In this document: piece after piece, positions 15,844 to 24,021 of the stretch
How the letters are laid out: each line of letters starts with the position of its first letter
How positions within the stretch are numbered: the stretch's first letter is position 1
Origin: a bacterium
GTDB taxonomy: Bacteria; Zixibacteria; MSB-5A5; GN15; FEB-12
Length of the DNA stretch: 47,841 nt
Direction of reading: 5' to 3'
Assembly: GCA_030605565.1 (NCBI GenBank)
Contig: JAUWIB010000074.1
Span: 1-47,841, forward strand
Notes under the pieces: generated by a model
The model's input: only the letters and a program-made list of their open reading frames with translations
What the model was told of the DNA's origin: nothing
Database searches by the model: none
Made by a program: the position numbers and the translations under genes

Positions 15844-17174
15844 TGAATAATCCCACTGTGAACAAAACCGAGAATAGGGATTACCTGATCCCCGAGATGG
15901 CGCCTGAACTGGAGCGCGGTCCGCGCTGGCTTCGTGACGTCCGTCGACGTTCACGCGAAGCGTTTAACAGCGCCCCGGTTCCCCATCGCGGTCTTCACCT
16001 CTGGCGCTATACCGACCCGATGACCTTTCTCGTCGATCGCAGCCAGGTAAGTGATACCGACTATGGTGAGAATTTCGGCGCCGTTGAAAAGATCGTTCGT
16101 GAGCACGTCGAGCACGGCAATCTGGCCGGTGTTGTTACCGATCTGGCCGGTCGCGAAATCGGGTTCCATGGAACGGAGGAGTTGTGTGCTCGCGGTGCTG
16201 TTGTGACAAAGTTGTCCGAGGCGGCCACTGAGCATCCGGAACTGGTTGAGAAATATCTTTACCAACTTGTAAACTCCGCTTGCGGCAAGTTCGAAGCTCT
16301 CAACGGGGCGCTCTGGAACGACGGCATCTTCATCTACATTCCTGACGGCCTGGTGGTTGAAAAACCCCTCCATTTGTTGAGGGAATCCGGCCTCAGCGGC
16401 TCGGCTCAATATCCGCGACTGCTGATCGTCGTAGGCAAAAACGCCGAACTCTCGGTCATCGATGAATACGGTGGTGGTTCGCTCGACGAGAGCCAACCGA
16501 GCAACACCAACAGTGCCGTCGAGATTTTCGGTCTTGCGGACAGCCGCGTCCGCTACGTTTCGCTGCAGCGCCAGGCTCCGGGCATGCATGGCTACATGAC
16601 ACATCGAGCCCGAATCGAACAGGGTGCGACCATGCTGACCGTTCCCCTGGCCTTCGGCGGGGCTGTTTCCAAACAGAATTTCGGCGTGATACTGAATGGC
16701 CGACATTCCGAGAGCAGCATGTTTGGCATGTTGTTTGGCTCGGGCTACCAGCGCTTCGACAATCATACACTCCACCACCATGTGTCGGGAGAGACGACCT
16801 CAAACATCGATTTCAAGGTCGTCTTGCGCGACAAGGCAACCTCGGCCTATACCGGTCTGATTCGAATTGAGAATGACGCCAGGACGTGCGAAGCGTATCA
16901 GGAAAACCGCAACCTGCTATTGAACAGCGGCACCCGCGCCGAGACGATCCCGGAGTTGGAGATACTGAACGAAGACGTCCGATGCTCCCATGGCGCGACA
17001 CTGGGACCTATCGATCCGCTTTCTATTTTCTACCTGCTTTCACGGGGAATTGATGAGGCTGAGGCCGTCCGGATGATCGTATCCGGCTTCGTGATCCCGA
17101 CGTTGCAACAGGTACCGAAAAATCTGCGGGATCGTATCGGGAGTTTCGTCGCCCAACGGTTGGAGGGCAACTGA
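15843..17174 (+). CDS. sufD: Fe-S cluster assembly protein SufD
   Basis: A 443-residue SufB/SufD paralogue that partners SufB. It contains PELEILNEDVRCSHGATLGP, in which the His of CSHGAT corresponds to the functionally important His360 of E. coli SufD, and lacks the QCD Cys of SufB (RNLLLNSG in its place). Both observations identify it as SufD. Its start overlaps the sufB stop by one base and the Rieske gene follows two bases after its stop. Confidence 0.93.
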   Translation: MNNPTVNKTENRDYLIPEMAPELERGPRWLRDVRRRSREAFNSAPVPHRGLHLWRYTDPMTFLVDRSQVSDTDYGENFGAVEKIVREHVEHGNLAGVVTDLAGREIGFHGTEELCARGAVVTKLSEAATEHPELVEKYLYQLVNSACGKFEALNGALWNDGIFIYIPDGLVVEKPLHLLRESGLSGSAQYPRLLIVVGKNAELSVIDEYGGGSLDESQPSNTNSAVEIFGLADSRVRYVSLQRQAPGMHGYMTHRARIEQGATMLTVPLAFGGAVSKQNFGVILNGRHSESSMFGMLFGSGYQRFDNHTLHHHVSGETTSNIDFKVVLRDKATSAYTGLIRIENDARTCEAYQENRNLLLNSGTRAETIPELEILNEDVRCSHGATLGPIDPLSIFYLLSRGIDEAEAVRMIVSGFVIPTLQQVPKNLRDRIGSFVAQRLEGN

Positions 17175-17176
17175 CC

Positions 17177-17488
17177 ATGGCCGGTTTCGTGAAAGTTGCC
17201 GTCATCTCCGATATCCCGACCGGAGAGCTTCGCTCCTTCCGGGTCGGTCACACAGACATCGTGGTCTGTAACACGGGCGACGGTTTTCACGCCCTGGCTG
17301 ACAAGTGTTCGCATGATTCGGCGCCTATCAGTGACGGTGATCTGGACGGTAACAATATCGTTTGTCCACGGCACGGAGCGACATTCGACATCCACTCCGG
17401 CGCTGTCACCGGACCGCCGGCAGTGATCGGAATCGATAAGTATGAACTGAAAATCGAAGGTGAGGATATTCTGGTCAAGGTCGACTGA
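17177..17488 (+). CDS. Rieske [2Fe-2S] ferredoxin-like protein within suf operon
   Basis: A 103-residue stand-alone Rieske protein. The ligand boxes are CSHDSAPI (CxH) and CPRHGATF (CxxH), 17-18 residues apart, with the usual following glycine-rich loop. Such proteins act as soluble electron carriers; similar genes sit in suf operons of actinobacteria and others, suggesting electron delivery during cluster assembly or use as a client. Coupled to sufD by a two-base gap. Confidence 0.92.
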   Translation: MAGFVKVAVISDIPTGELRSFRVGHTDIVVCNTGDGFHALADKCSHDSAPISDGDLDGNNIVCPRHGATFDIHSGAVTGPPAVIGIDKYELKIEGEDILVKVD

Positions 17489-17519
17489 TCTGTGACCTTC
17501 AAGGAACGAGACAACATAG

Positions 17520-18797
17520 ATGCAGACAAATACTAACAACAGACCGGGCACCGTTCAAACGGCGCGATTGCGGCTGGACACCAACCGCATCAAGGGTGAC
17601 TTCCCAATCCTCGAGGAGAAGATCAATGGTCACCGTCTCGTCTATCTCGATAGTGCCGCTACTTCTCAGAAGCCCACGGTGGTCATCAATGCCATTCTCG
17701 ATTTCTATCGTCACAAGAACGCTAACATTCATAGAGGTATCCATTCCCTGGCCGAGAAGGCCACCGCCGCGTACGAACACACCCGGCAGCGGGTAGCACA
17801 TTTCATCGGCGACGTCGATCCCGAGGAAGTGATCTTTACGCGCGGCGCCACCGAGGGGATTAATCTGCTGGCGTTCTCCTGGGGCGAGGCCAATATCGAG
17901 GAAGGCGACGAGATCGTCATCACTGAGATGGAGCACCATGCCAACCTGGTGCCGTGGGTTATCCTCGCGCAGAAGAAAAAGGCGATACTCAAACGAATCC
18001 CAATCACTCTTTGCGGCCATCTCGACTTGAGCAACATCGACGAGATCATCACTCCGAAGACGAAGCTGCTGGCCCTGACGCACATGTCGAACGTCCTGGG
18101 CACGGTCAATCCGGTGGCGGAACTGACGGAGTTGGCGCACCGGCAGGGCGCCATTGTGCTCGCGGACGGCGCGCAGGCGGTGCCGCACATGGCCGTCGAT
18201 GTCAAGGCGCTTGGGGTTGACTTCTACGCTTTCTCATCGCACAAAATGCTGGGTCCGACCGGCGTCGGCGTCCTTTATGGAAAGCGTGCCTTGCTTGAGG
18301 CCATGCCGCCGTTCAACATGGGTGGAGAGATGATCCGTGAGGTTCATTTCGATCGCATCACCTGGAATGAAATCCCGCACAAGTTCGAAGCCGGCACGCC
18401 GGACATCGCTAATGTCGTAGCCTTCGAGGCCGCTCTGACCTATCTCGAAGAGCTTGGCATGGACAAGATCAGGGAACATGAAATCGCGCTGACGAAGTAT
18501 GCGATTGGCCGTCTGTCTGAAATCGACGGGCTTGAAATCCAGGGTCCCCAGGAGGCCGAGTTGCGCGGCGGTGCAATCAGCTTCACCGACCACGATATTC
18601 ACCCCCACGACATCAGCACTTTTCTCGACACCAAGGGGATCGCCATCAGAGCGGGTCACCATTGCGCCCAGCCTCTGATGAGAATTCTGGGTAAAATAGC
18701 GACCGCGCGCGCATCGCTGTACATTTACAATGACGAGGCGGATATCGATGCTCTGATCGACGCTTTGATAGACATGAGGAGGTACTTCGGAGTATGA
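17520..18797 (+). CDS. sufS: Cysteine desulfurase SufS
   Basis: A 425-residue PLP enzyme of the group II NifS/SufS family that abstracts sulfur from cysteine. The PLP-binding lysine is in AFSSHKMLGPTGVG and the catalytic Cys in IRAGHHCAQPLM. VYLDSAATSQKP near the N-terminus and NIHRGIHSLAEKAT are conserved landmarks. The first about 18 residues (MQTNTNNRPGTVQT) are not conserved and could be partly non-coding. The stop overlaps the sufU start (ATGA). Confidence 0.95.
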   Translation: MQTNTNNRPGTVQTARLRLDTNRIKGDFPILEEKINGHRLVYLDSAATSQKPTVVINAILDFYRHKNANIHRGIHSLAEKATAAYEHTRQRVAHFIGDVDPEEVIFTRGATEGINLLAFSWGEANIEEGDEIVITEMEHHANLVPWVILAQKKKAILKRIPITLCGHLDLSNIDEIITPKTKLLALTHMSNVLGTVNPVAELTELAHRQGAIVLADGAQAVPHMAVDVKALGVDFYAFSSHKMLGPTGVGVLYGKRALLEAMPPFNMGGEMIREVHFDRITWNEIPHKFEAGTPDIANVVAFEAALTYLEELGMDKIREHEIALTKYAIGRLSEIDGLEIQGPQEAELRGGAISFTDHDIHPHDISTFLDTKGIAIRAGHHCAQPLMRILGKIATARASLYIYNDEADIDALIDALIDMRRYFGV

Positions 18798-19273
18798 GTG
18801 AGCCACTGGACGACATGTACCGTGATATAATCATGGACCATTATCGCTCGCCGCGCGGCAAGCAACCGGTCAAAAGCGCCGACATCAAATCCGACGGATC
18901 CAACCCGGCCTGCGGTGACGAACTCGAGATGCAGGTCGAGATGGCCGGTGGTACGCTCAAGCACATCCATGTCGACTGCAAGGGCTGCGCCATCTCAGTG
19001 GCATCCGGATCGATGTTGGCGGAGATAGTCGAAGGGCGACCGCTTGAGGAAGCCCGACGAATCGCCGAGTTGGTGCGCCGCATGTTGAAAGGTGAAGATG
19101 TCGAGTTGCCGGATGACCTGGGGGATCTCGACGCTCTAAAAGGCGTGCGGCAGTTTCCGGTCCGCATCAAGTGCGCGCTCTTGTCCTGGGTTACCCTGAT
19201 CAATGGTCTGGAAAACTACGAACGGGGCCAGACCGATAGCGATACACCGGCGACGACCGAGGATAAAGAATGA
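18794..19273 (+). CDS. sufU: SufU-type Fe-S scaffold / sulfur acceptor
   Basis: A 159-residue IscU-fold protein. The three Cys and one Asp expected for SufU are visible: NPACGDEL (Cys and Asp), CKGCAISVASGSML, and IKCALLSW near the C-terminus. The extra segment between the second and third Cys (RRMLKGEDVELPDDLGDLDAL) is the SufU insertion that separates it from IscU. SufU is known to take sulfur from SufS in a zinc-dependent way. A short acidic tail (TPATTEDKE) follows. Confidence 0.93.
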   Translation: MSEPLDDMYRDIIMDHYRSPRGKQPVKSADIKSDGSNPACGDELEMQVEMAGGTLKHIHVDCKGCAISVASGSMLAEIVEGRPLEEARRIAELVRRMLKGEDVELPDDLGDLDALKGVRQFPVRIKCALLSWVTLINGLENYERGQTDSDTPATTEDKE

Positions 19274-19324
19274 TGGCGATGGTGTTGAAACATCACGGTC
19301 TTCTGGATTGAAGGATACACAAGC

Positions 19325-19636
19325 ATGCCATTACCGAAGAAGGAAGAGGTTCTCGAGGCGCTGAAACCGGTGCGCGACCCGGAGATACAGGTCGGCATCG
19401 TCGATCTCGGACTCATCTATGATATCGATATAGAGCCGGACGGTCTGGTCCAAATCAAAATGACCCTCACTACTCCCGCCTGCCCCTATGGCGAGATGCT
19501 GATCAACATGGCGCACCGTGCCGTGCAGGTCCTCGACGGTGTGACCGAGGTCAGGATTGCTCTCGTCTGGGAACCGGTCTGGGACCCTAAGGAAATGGCC
19601 TCCGAAGAAGCCAAAGATGCGCTCGGTATTTGGTGA
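19325..19636 (+). CDS. sufT: SufT/MIP18-type metal-sulfur cluster assembly factor
   Basis: A 103-residue DUF59 protein. Family marks are EALKPVRDPEIQVGIVDLGLIYDI, then MTLTTPACPYGEML with the conserved Cys, and VWEPVWDP near the end. This family matures Fe-S proteins (SufT, PaaD, MIP18). It closes the suf operon, 51 bases after sufU. The convergent gene on the other strand ends 24 bases further; no clear terminator hairpin is visible in that short gap. Confidence 0.9.
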   Translation: MPLPKKEEVLEALKPVRDPEIQVGIVDLGLIYDIDIEPDGLVQIKMTLTTPACPYGEMLINMAHRAVQVLDGVTEVRIALVWEPVWDPKEMASEEAKDALGIW

Positions 19637-19660
19637 GACCCGCCTCGTGCGGCCTAATGC

Positions 19661-21304
19661 TTATGGTCTAGTCAGCAGCATGCGATGATTCACCACAAAC
19701 CCCTCTGCTTCCACGCGACAAACGTAGAGCCCGGCCGGCTGACCAGAGGCATCCCATTCGAATGAAACAAACCCCGTGCCGCTGGTACTGCGAAACAGCG
19801 CAACCCTCGTTCCCAGCCAATTAAATACAGCGCATTCGAAATCGCCCGAATCCGGCATGTAGAAGCCTATAGTGGTGGTATCGCGAAACGGGTTGGGGTG
19901 GTTCGTCACATTCAGCGGAGCCGTATCGGAAGCGCCATCCAGATCAATCGGCGCCCCGTCATACATAGCGAGTTCTGCTTCTATTACATTGGCGTCGAAG
20001 GCCAGGAACTGTCCTTCAAAATACGCGCCTGCTTGTATCTTTGAAACCAGAACCCGTGTGTTGCGCCCGTCGAAAGCGTAACTGATTTCCATCTCAGACA
20101 CCAGCAACTGTGGGGCGATGTTGCCTTCCAGAACAATGAACGCCGCACCTGCCCGACGGTCGATAGACAGTGTACCGGCACTCCGGGTAAGCTTCCCAGA
20201 CACTGGCGTCACGGGAGCATGCGGTAAGGCGTCTCCGGTGATTATTCGAATAAGATATACCAGATCAGCGACTTCCAGCATTGTCCCATTCGCATTCACA
20301 TCGGTGGTTGCAACCTGGCCCCGTAAGTTGACGTTGAACACACCGATACCCTTGACAAAGTAATTGCTGAACAAAACGGCGTCGGCGATCTCGTTCGCTT
20401 TGCCGTTCAGGTTGATATCGCCACGATCATCTATCGAATCGGCACAGATTATATCAACGCCGCCATTGACAAAGTCGATAATCCGAACCGGGATTGGCTT
20501 ATCAGGGTCGCGGTCGAAGCATTCCTGCTGCACGCCGGTGTAAGTGGGATACCCGGCGATATCATCGGCGATCATTTCGTCCAGTAGAGGAGTTTCGAAC
20601 ACGTAGCGCGACACCCCCCAAACCGATGCTAAAGGGTTGTCAGGTGGGTGGTAGGCGATGCTGTTATCGCCGCAGTCCATCCAGAAGAAACGAATGGGGA
20701 CAAACTTGCACTCCAGGGTCCGGTCGTTGCTGACCAGAAAGTCGAGCTTGAATACCAGATAGCTGCCGGATTCACCCAGGTTGTCTGCACAGGCCAGGTC
20801 CGGGTGGTTGGGGCCGTTATTGGTTTCGGCGATACTCACCACTCTTAGCATCCCGCTGGGACAACTGTCCCCACAGTTGCCGAATGGTCCATAGCGATAA
20901 TTGAAGTATTCCCATCCGCACTCCGTATGGAGCGGACCGCAAATAGCCGCCTGAAAATGGAGAGCCGACGCATCATAGGCGATCAGAAAATCGAAGCCGC
21001 CCATTTGGAAGAGGTGGTGGCTCATGGCGACCTCAACGAACTCGTGCATTCCCTGCCAAGTATCCTCAGTAGTTTCAATCTGAACTACGTAGACCGAGTC
21101 CTGCTCCCAGAAGACCGTATCTTCCGGTTCGAAGATGACCACGGCACTATCACCGTCGTCGAATGTCGTAGGGGACTTTTTGGCGCAACCGGGGACCAGT
21201 ACGCACAGTCCCATCAGAAACACGATTGCCAAAAGGACTGCCGCCACCAACGACCGCCGTGTAACGTTGGTTGGCTGACACATAAGATCGTTCAATGTCA
21301 TCAT
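19661..21304 (-). CDS. Lipoprotein with dockerin-like repeats and C-terminal sorting domain
   Basis: A 547-residue exported protein. A signal peptide (LLAIVFLMGLCVLVPGC) ends in a lipobox Cys near residue 40. The next about 260 residues are a cohesin-like or unknown beta-rich domain with several Cys (CGPLHTEC, CGDSC). Two dockerin-type Ca-binding repeats follow: DRGDINLNGKANEIADAVLFSNYF and TTDVNANGTMLEVADLVYLIRII. The C-terminus has HPNPFRDTTTIGFYMP and ends GLYVCRVEAEGFVVNHRMLL, a FlgD/T9SS-type sorting domain. The start ATG overlaps the stop of the upstream beta-barrel gene. This modular structure is common in Zixibacteria-like genomes. Confidence 0.85.
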   Translation of the reverse strand: MMTLNDLMCQPTNVTRRSLVAAVLLAIVFLMGLCVLVPGCAKKSPTTFDDGDSAVVIFEPEDTVFWEQDSVYVVQIETTEDTWQGMHEFVEVAMSHHLFQMGGFDFLIAYDASALHFQAAICGPLHTECGWEYFNYRYGPFGNCGDSCPSGMLRVVSIAETNNGPNHPDLACADNLGESGSYLVFKLDFLVSNDRTLECKFVPIRFFWMDCGDNSIAYHPPDNPLASVWGVSRYVFETPLLDEMIADDIAGYPTYTGVQQECFDRDPDKPIPVRIIDFVNGGVDIICADSIDDRGDINLNGKANEIADAVLFSNYFVKGIGVFNVNLRGQVATTDVNANGTMLEVADLVYLIRIITGDALPHAPVTPVSGKLTRSAGTLSIDRRAGAAFIVLEGNIAPQLLVSEMEISYAFDGRNTRVLVSKIQAGAYFEGQFLAFDANVIEAELAMYDGAPIDLDGASDTAPLNVTNHPNPFRDTTTIGFYMPDSGDFECAVFNWLGTRVALFRSTSGTGFVSFEWDASGQPAGLYVCRVEAEGFVVNHRMLLTRP

Positions 21305-22116
21305 AGTATATCCACGGTGACTGTTCCCATCAGATACCAGCCGCTGAAGTCGAGCCGAACCGCCTGCGCCGGCCTGGCTCCATCAAAGCGCCACACGGCG
21401 CCGGCATCATCTTCCAGATCACTCGTCACAACTTGTCGGTACCCGCCTTCCGCTCCCACTGAAACCGGTCCAGCCAGATTTCGCTGAATTCCCATCGTGA
21501 CCAGCCACCCGACTCCACGACCAGTGTACTGATCTTCCTTGCTCCACAGAGTTGCCTGTGAACTGTCGACGACTATTTTGTGCTCCAGGTTTGCTTTTCC
21601 GAACGCATAGGCCGTTCCGAGACTCACAAATGGCGACCACGTTCCCCGTGATATGAAGTACTTGAATCGTGCCTGCAGAATGACAGCCGATACCGAGAGT
21701 TCGTTGCTGACTGTCATGGTGCCGATGACCTGCTGCAATTCATCGATAATCAATTCGGTCCGATGGTTATCGGTCTTTCCCCCGGTGTAGGACATTCCCA
21801 GAAGCAACTGGTGCTTCGGCGGGAGTGAGTATGCGAGTTCACCATAGAAACTCACGCGGCTACTCAGATGGTCATCCAGCAGCCCCGCCGGTCGCGCGAA
21901 TTCGTCGATGTATTTGTCGTTGAGATCGTCCTGATCGGCCTGCCCCCATCCGGCGCCAAACGTGACCTGGAAATCGGACAAGGGCGAACCCTCTGCGCAA
22001 ACTCCACTCCAGGAAAAAAGCAGAAGCGATAAAGTAGCAAGGACTAATCTAACAACTACTCGACCCACCTGGCGATTCTCGTTTGAAACCACAGACGTAC
22101 TTTCATTTGTCAGCAT
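21301..22116 (-). CDS. Outer-membrane beta-barrel-like protein
   Basis: About 271 residues with a signal peptide (VVVRLVLATLSLLLFSWSGVCAEG) and then alternating amphipathic strands ending in aromatic residues (FQVTFGAGWGQ, VSFYGELAYSL, QARFKYFI, VGWLVTMGIQRNL, GWYLMGTVTVDIL). This is the pattern of an OmpA/OprF-like eight- to ten-stranded barrel. Start choice between ATG 22116 and GTG 22131 or 22122 is uncertain. Co-transcribed with the dockerin lipoprotein below, perhaps as its anchor or export partner. Confidence 0.7.
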   Translation of the reverse strand: MLTNESTSVVSNENRQVGRVVVRLVLATLSLLLFSWSGVCAEGSPLSDFQVTFGAGWGQADQDDLNDKYIDEFARPAGLLDDHLSSRVSFYGELAYSLPPKHQLLLGMSYTGGKTDNHRTELIIDELQQVIGTMTVSNELSVSAVILQARFKYFISRGTWSPFVSLGTAYAFGKANLEHKIVVDSSQATLWSKEDQYTGRGVGWLVTMGIQRNLAGPVSVGAEGGYRQVVTSDLEDDAGAVWRFDGARPAQAVRLDFSGWYLMGTVTVDIL

Positions 22117-22159
22117 GAACACACTCGCCACGACACAATGGATAACCTACTCTGATATC

Positions 22160-22187
22160 AATATAGGGATAATAGTAGATTTGTCAA
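22160..22187 (-). promoter_or_regulatory. Sigma70-like promoter of barrel/dockerin unit
   Basis: On the minus strand TTGACA (22182-22187) and TATATT (22160-22165) with a 16-base spacer lie about 45 bases upstream of the barrel gene start. Confidence 0.65.
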
Positions 22188-22269
22188 TAGAGACGACGCG
22201 CCGATGAGATGTCAGCGTGCTGTGGCATCGGGTGACTCGAGGCTGTCCCACAAGTTGCTTTTTCTGTCC

Positions 22270-22328
22270 CGTAGCGGCGGGGCTTGTCTCCGCCGGAATC
22301 GAGGGGCGACACAAGGCCGCCCCCTACG
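22270..22328. repeat. Inverted pair of 25-base GC-rich units
   Basis: The unit CGTAGCGGCGGGGCTTGTCTCCGCC (quoted in parts: CGTAGCGGCGG and GCTTGTCTCCGCC) at 22270-22294 matches the reverse complement of 22304-22328 at most positions. The nine bases between form the loop of a large imperfect hairpin. It resembles short GC-rich interspersed repeats of metagenomic genomes. Confidence 0.6.
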
Positions 22329-22499
22329 CGGGGTTACGTGACGCCCTTGTGAATAATGTTTTCTGTCACCTTGGTGTGCGACCTTTTGAGACGGCCTCAC
22401 TCCACCCGACATAGACTCTCGAACCTACAGGCCGTCGGGCGAGTCGCCGGACAGCACCCGAAGGTGGCGAAAGAGATTCCCGCGTTCGGAATGACTTTC

Positions 22500-22521
22500 A
22501 GGCATCTCTGAAGTGATGCCT
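22500..22521 (-). terminator. Hairpin just downstream of fabL, possible terminator
   Basis: AGGCATC (22500-22506) and GATGCCT (22515-22521) form a perfect seven-pair stem starting eight bases after the fabL stop. No T-run follows, so termination is uncertain. Confidence 0.35.
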
Positions 22522-22528
22522 CGTAGGC

Positions 22529-23275
22529 CTACATCAACGAATACCCGCCATCGACGATGACCGTCTGACCCGTGATCCAACTTGCTTTCGGTGACGAAAG
22601 AAAGATTACCACGTCGGCGATCTCTTCGGGACGGCCGACCCGTTTGAACGGCGTGCGCTCACAGACCTCGTTGAGCATCTCAGCGTAGTTGGGAAATGAT
22701 TTCAGGGCGTCGGTGTCGATGAATCCCCCCGACACACAGTTGACACTGATGTTGCGCGGTGCGAATTCGATAGCCATGTACTTCACGATGTTCTCAATCG
22801 CTGCCTTGGAGACACCGATGGCGGCGTAACCGGGAATGTATCTGATGGATCCCAAAGACGACAGCGCCACGATTCGTCCGTGGTCCTGCATGATCGGGTA
22901 GGCCAACTGTACGCAGTTGAGAAAAGCGCGGGCGTTGGTGTGCATCGACAAATCCCAGGCCTTGTCATCGATGTCGATCATCTTGGTGAACAGCCCCAGC
23001 GCAGCGTTGGAGATAAGGATATCCAGTTTACCGAAACGCTCCTTGATCCCCTCGAAGATGGCCGGCAGTTGTGCATGGTTGCCCATGTTCGCTCGGTGAG
23101 CGTAACACTCGACGCCGTAGCTTCTGATCTTCTCCTCTGCCTCCCTGGCCGCGCCACGACTGCGGAAATAGTTGATGACCACATTGGCCCCTTCCTGGGC
23201 CAGCTTCTCCGCAATGCTGAGACCTATCCCCTTGGTGCCGCCGGAGACAAACGCTGTCTTGCCTGCAAGTTCCAT
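22529..23275 (-). CDS. fabL: FabL-type enoyl-ACP reductase (SDR family)
   Basis: A 248-residue short-chain dehydrogenase. The NADP-binding SGGTKGIGLSIAEKL is at the N-terminus; LSSLGSIRYIPGYAAIGVSKAA contains the Tyr-x-x-x-(x)-Lys-like active-site region typical of FabL, and VSGGFIDTDALKSFPN is nearly identical to the corresponding segment of B. subtilis FabL. The C-terminal GQTVIVDGGYSLM is standard for the family. FabL reduces enoyl-ACP in fatty-acid elongation. ATG 23275 has GAGGAG just upstream. It is the third gene after E2 and lipB. Confidence 0.85.
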   Translation of the reverse strand: MELAGKTAFVSGGTKGIGLSIAEKLAQEGANVVINYFRSRGAAREAEEKIRSYGVECYAHRANMGNHAQLPAIFEGIKERFGKLDILISNAALGLFTKMIDIDDKAWDLSMHTNARAFLNCVQLAYPIMQDHGRIVALSSLGSIRYIPGYAAIGVSKAAIENIVKYMAIEFAPRNISVNCVSGGFIDTDALKSFPNYAEMLNEVCERTPFKRVGRPEEIADVVIFLSSPKASWITGQTVIVDGGYSLM

Positions 23276-23316
23276 CTCGCTCCTCGTCGTTACCACAGTT
23301 TCGTTTCTGGTGAAGG

Positions 23317-24018
23317 CTAAATAGTGTAGCCGCCCGCCTGTGATTCAATGTCCTCAGCCAGGTTTTCCAGGTCGACCGATTCGAACTGGGTAACAAAGAT
23401 ACGACTGTATTGTTCGAGAAGTTTGTCGCCAAAGTCAGACAGGCTTGTCTCGCGTCCGAGGATATTAGACACCGAGGTCATGGCGCTCGCCTCAAGTCCG
23501 CAGGGGCGGATGCGTTCGAACTGCTTGAGGTCGGTGTTAAGATTGATCGCCACCCCGTGAAACGACACCCAGCGCTTCACGGCGATTCCAATGGAAGCTA
23601 TCTTCTTGTCGTCGACCCACACTCCGGTGTGATCATCATCCATCCGACCGGTGATGCCCACCTCGCGAAGCGTGTCGATGATGCCTTGCTGAAGATCGGC
23701 CATGAAGCGGTGGAGGTCTCGCCCGCGACCCGAAAGATTGAAAACGAAGTAGACCACCAGTTGGCCGGGGCCATGAAAGGTGACATCTCCCCCGCGCTCT
23801 ACGTAGATCGGTTCGAGATCGCACTCGGGGAAGTTTCCCTTGTGACCGTCACGGCCCACCGTGACCGTGGGTGGATGTTCCAGGAGGATAATGGTATCGC
23901 GGGCCATGCCCTCCAGCCGCATCTGCACCAGCCCATGTTGCCACGTCAACGCCTGGCGGTAATCAACCAGGCCCTGTCTAAGTACCCAGCCATAGCGCGT
24001 CTCGAAAAAGCGCGTCAT
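23317..24018 (-). CDS. lipB: Octanoyltransferase LipB
   Basis: A 233-residue LipB. It transfers octanoyl from ACP to lipoyl domains in the first step of lipoate synthesis. Landmarks: VERGGDVTFHGPGQLVVYFVFNL, the catalytic Lys region KIASIGIAVKRWVSFHGVAINL, and the catalytic Cys in RIRPCGLEASAMTS. It starts three bases after the stop of the E2 gene, whose lipoyl domain is a likely substrate. Confidence 0.94.
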   Translation of the reverse strand: MTRFFETRYGWVLRQGLVDYRQALTWQHGLVQMRLEGMARDTIILLEHPPTVTVGRDGHKGNFPECDLEPIYVERGGDVTFHGPGQLVVYFVFNLSGRGRDLHRFMADLQQGIIDTLREVGITGRMDDDHTGVWVDDKKIASIGIAVKRWVSFHGVAINLNTDLKQFERIRPCGLEASAMTSVSNILGRETSLSDFGDKLLEQYSRIFVTQFESVDLENLAEDIESQAGGYTI

Positions 24019-24021
24019 CTC

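Larger units (their letters stand above)
22117..22528. other. Gap of 412 bases with promoter and palindromic repeats
   Basis: Holds the barrel-gene promoter, the inverted pair of GC-rich units and the hairpin after fabL. I see no protein-coding signal in 22190-22500. Confidence 0.6.
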
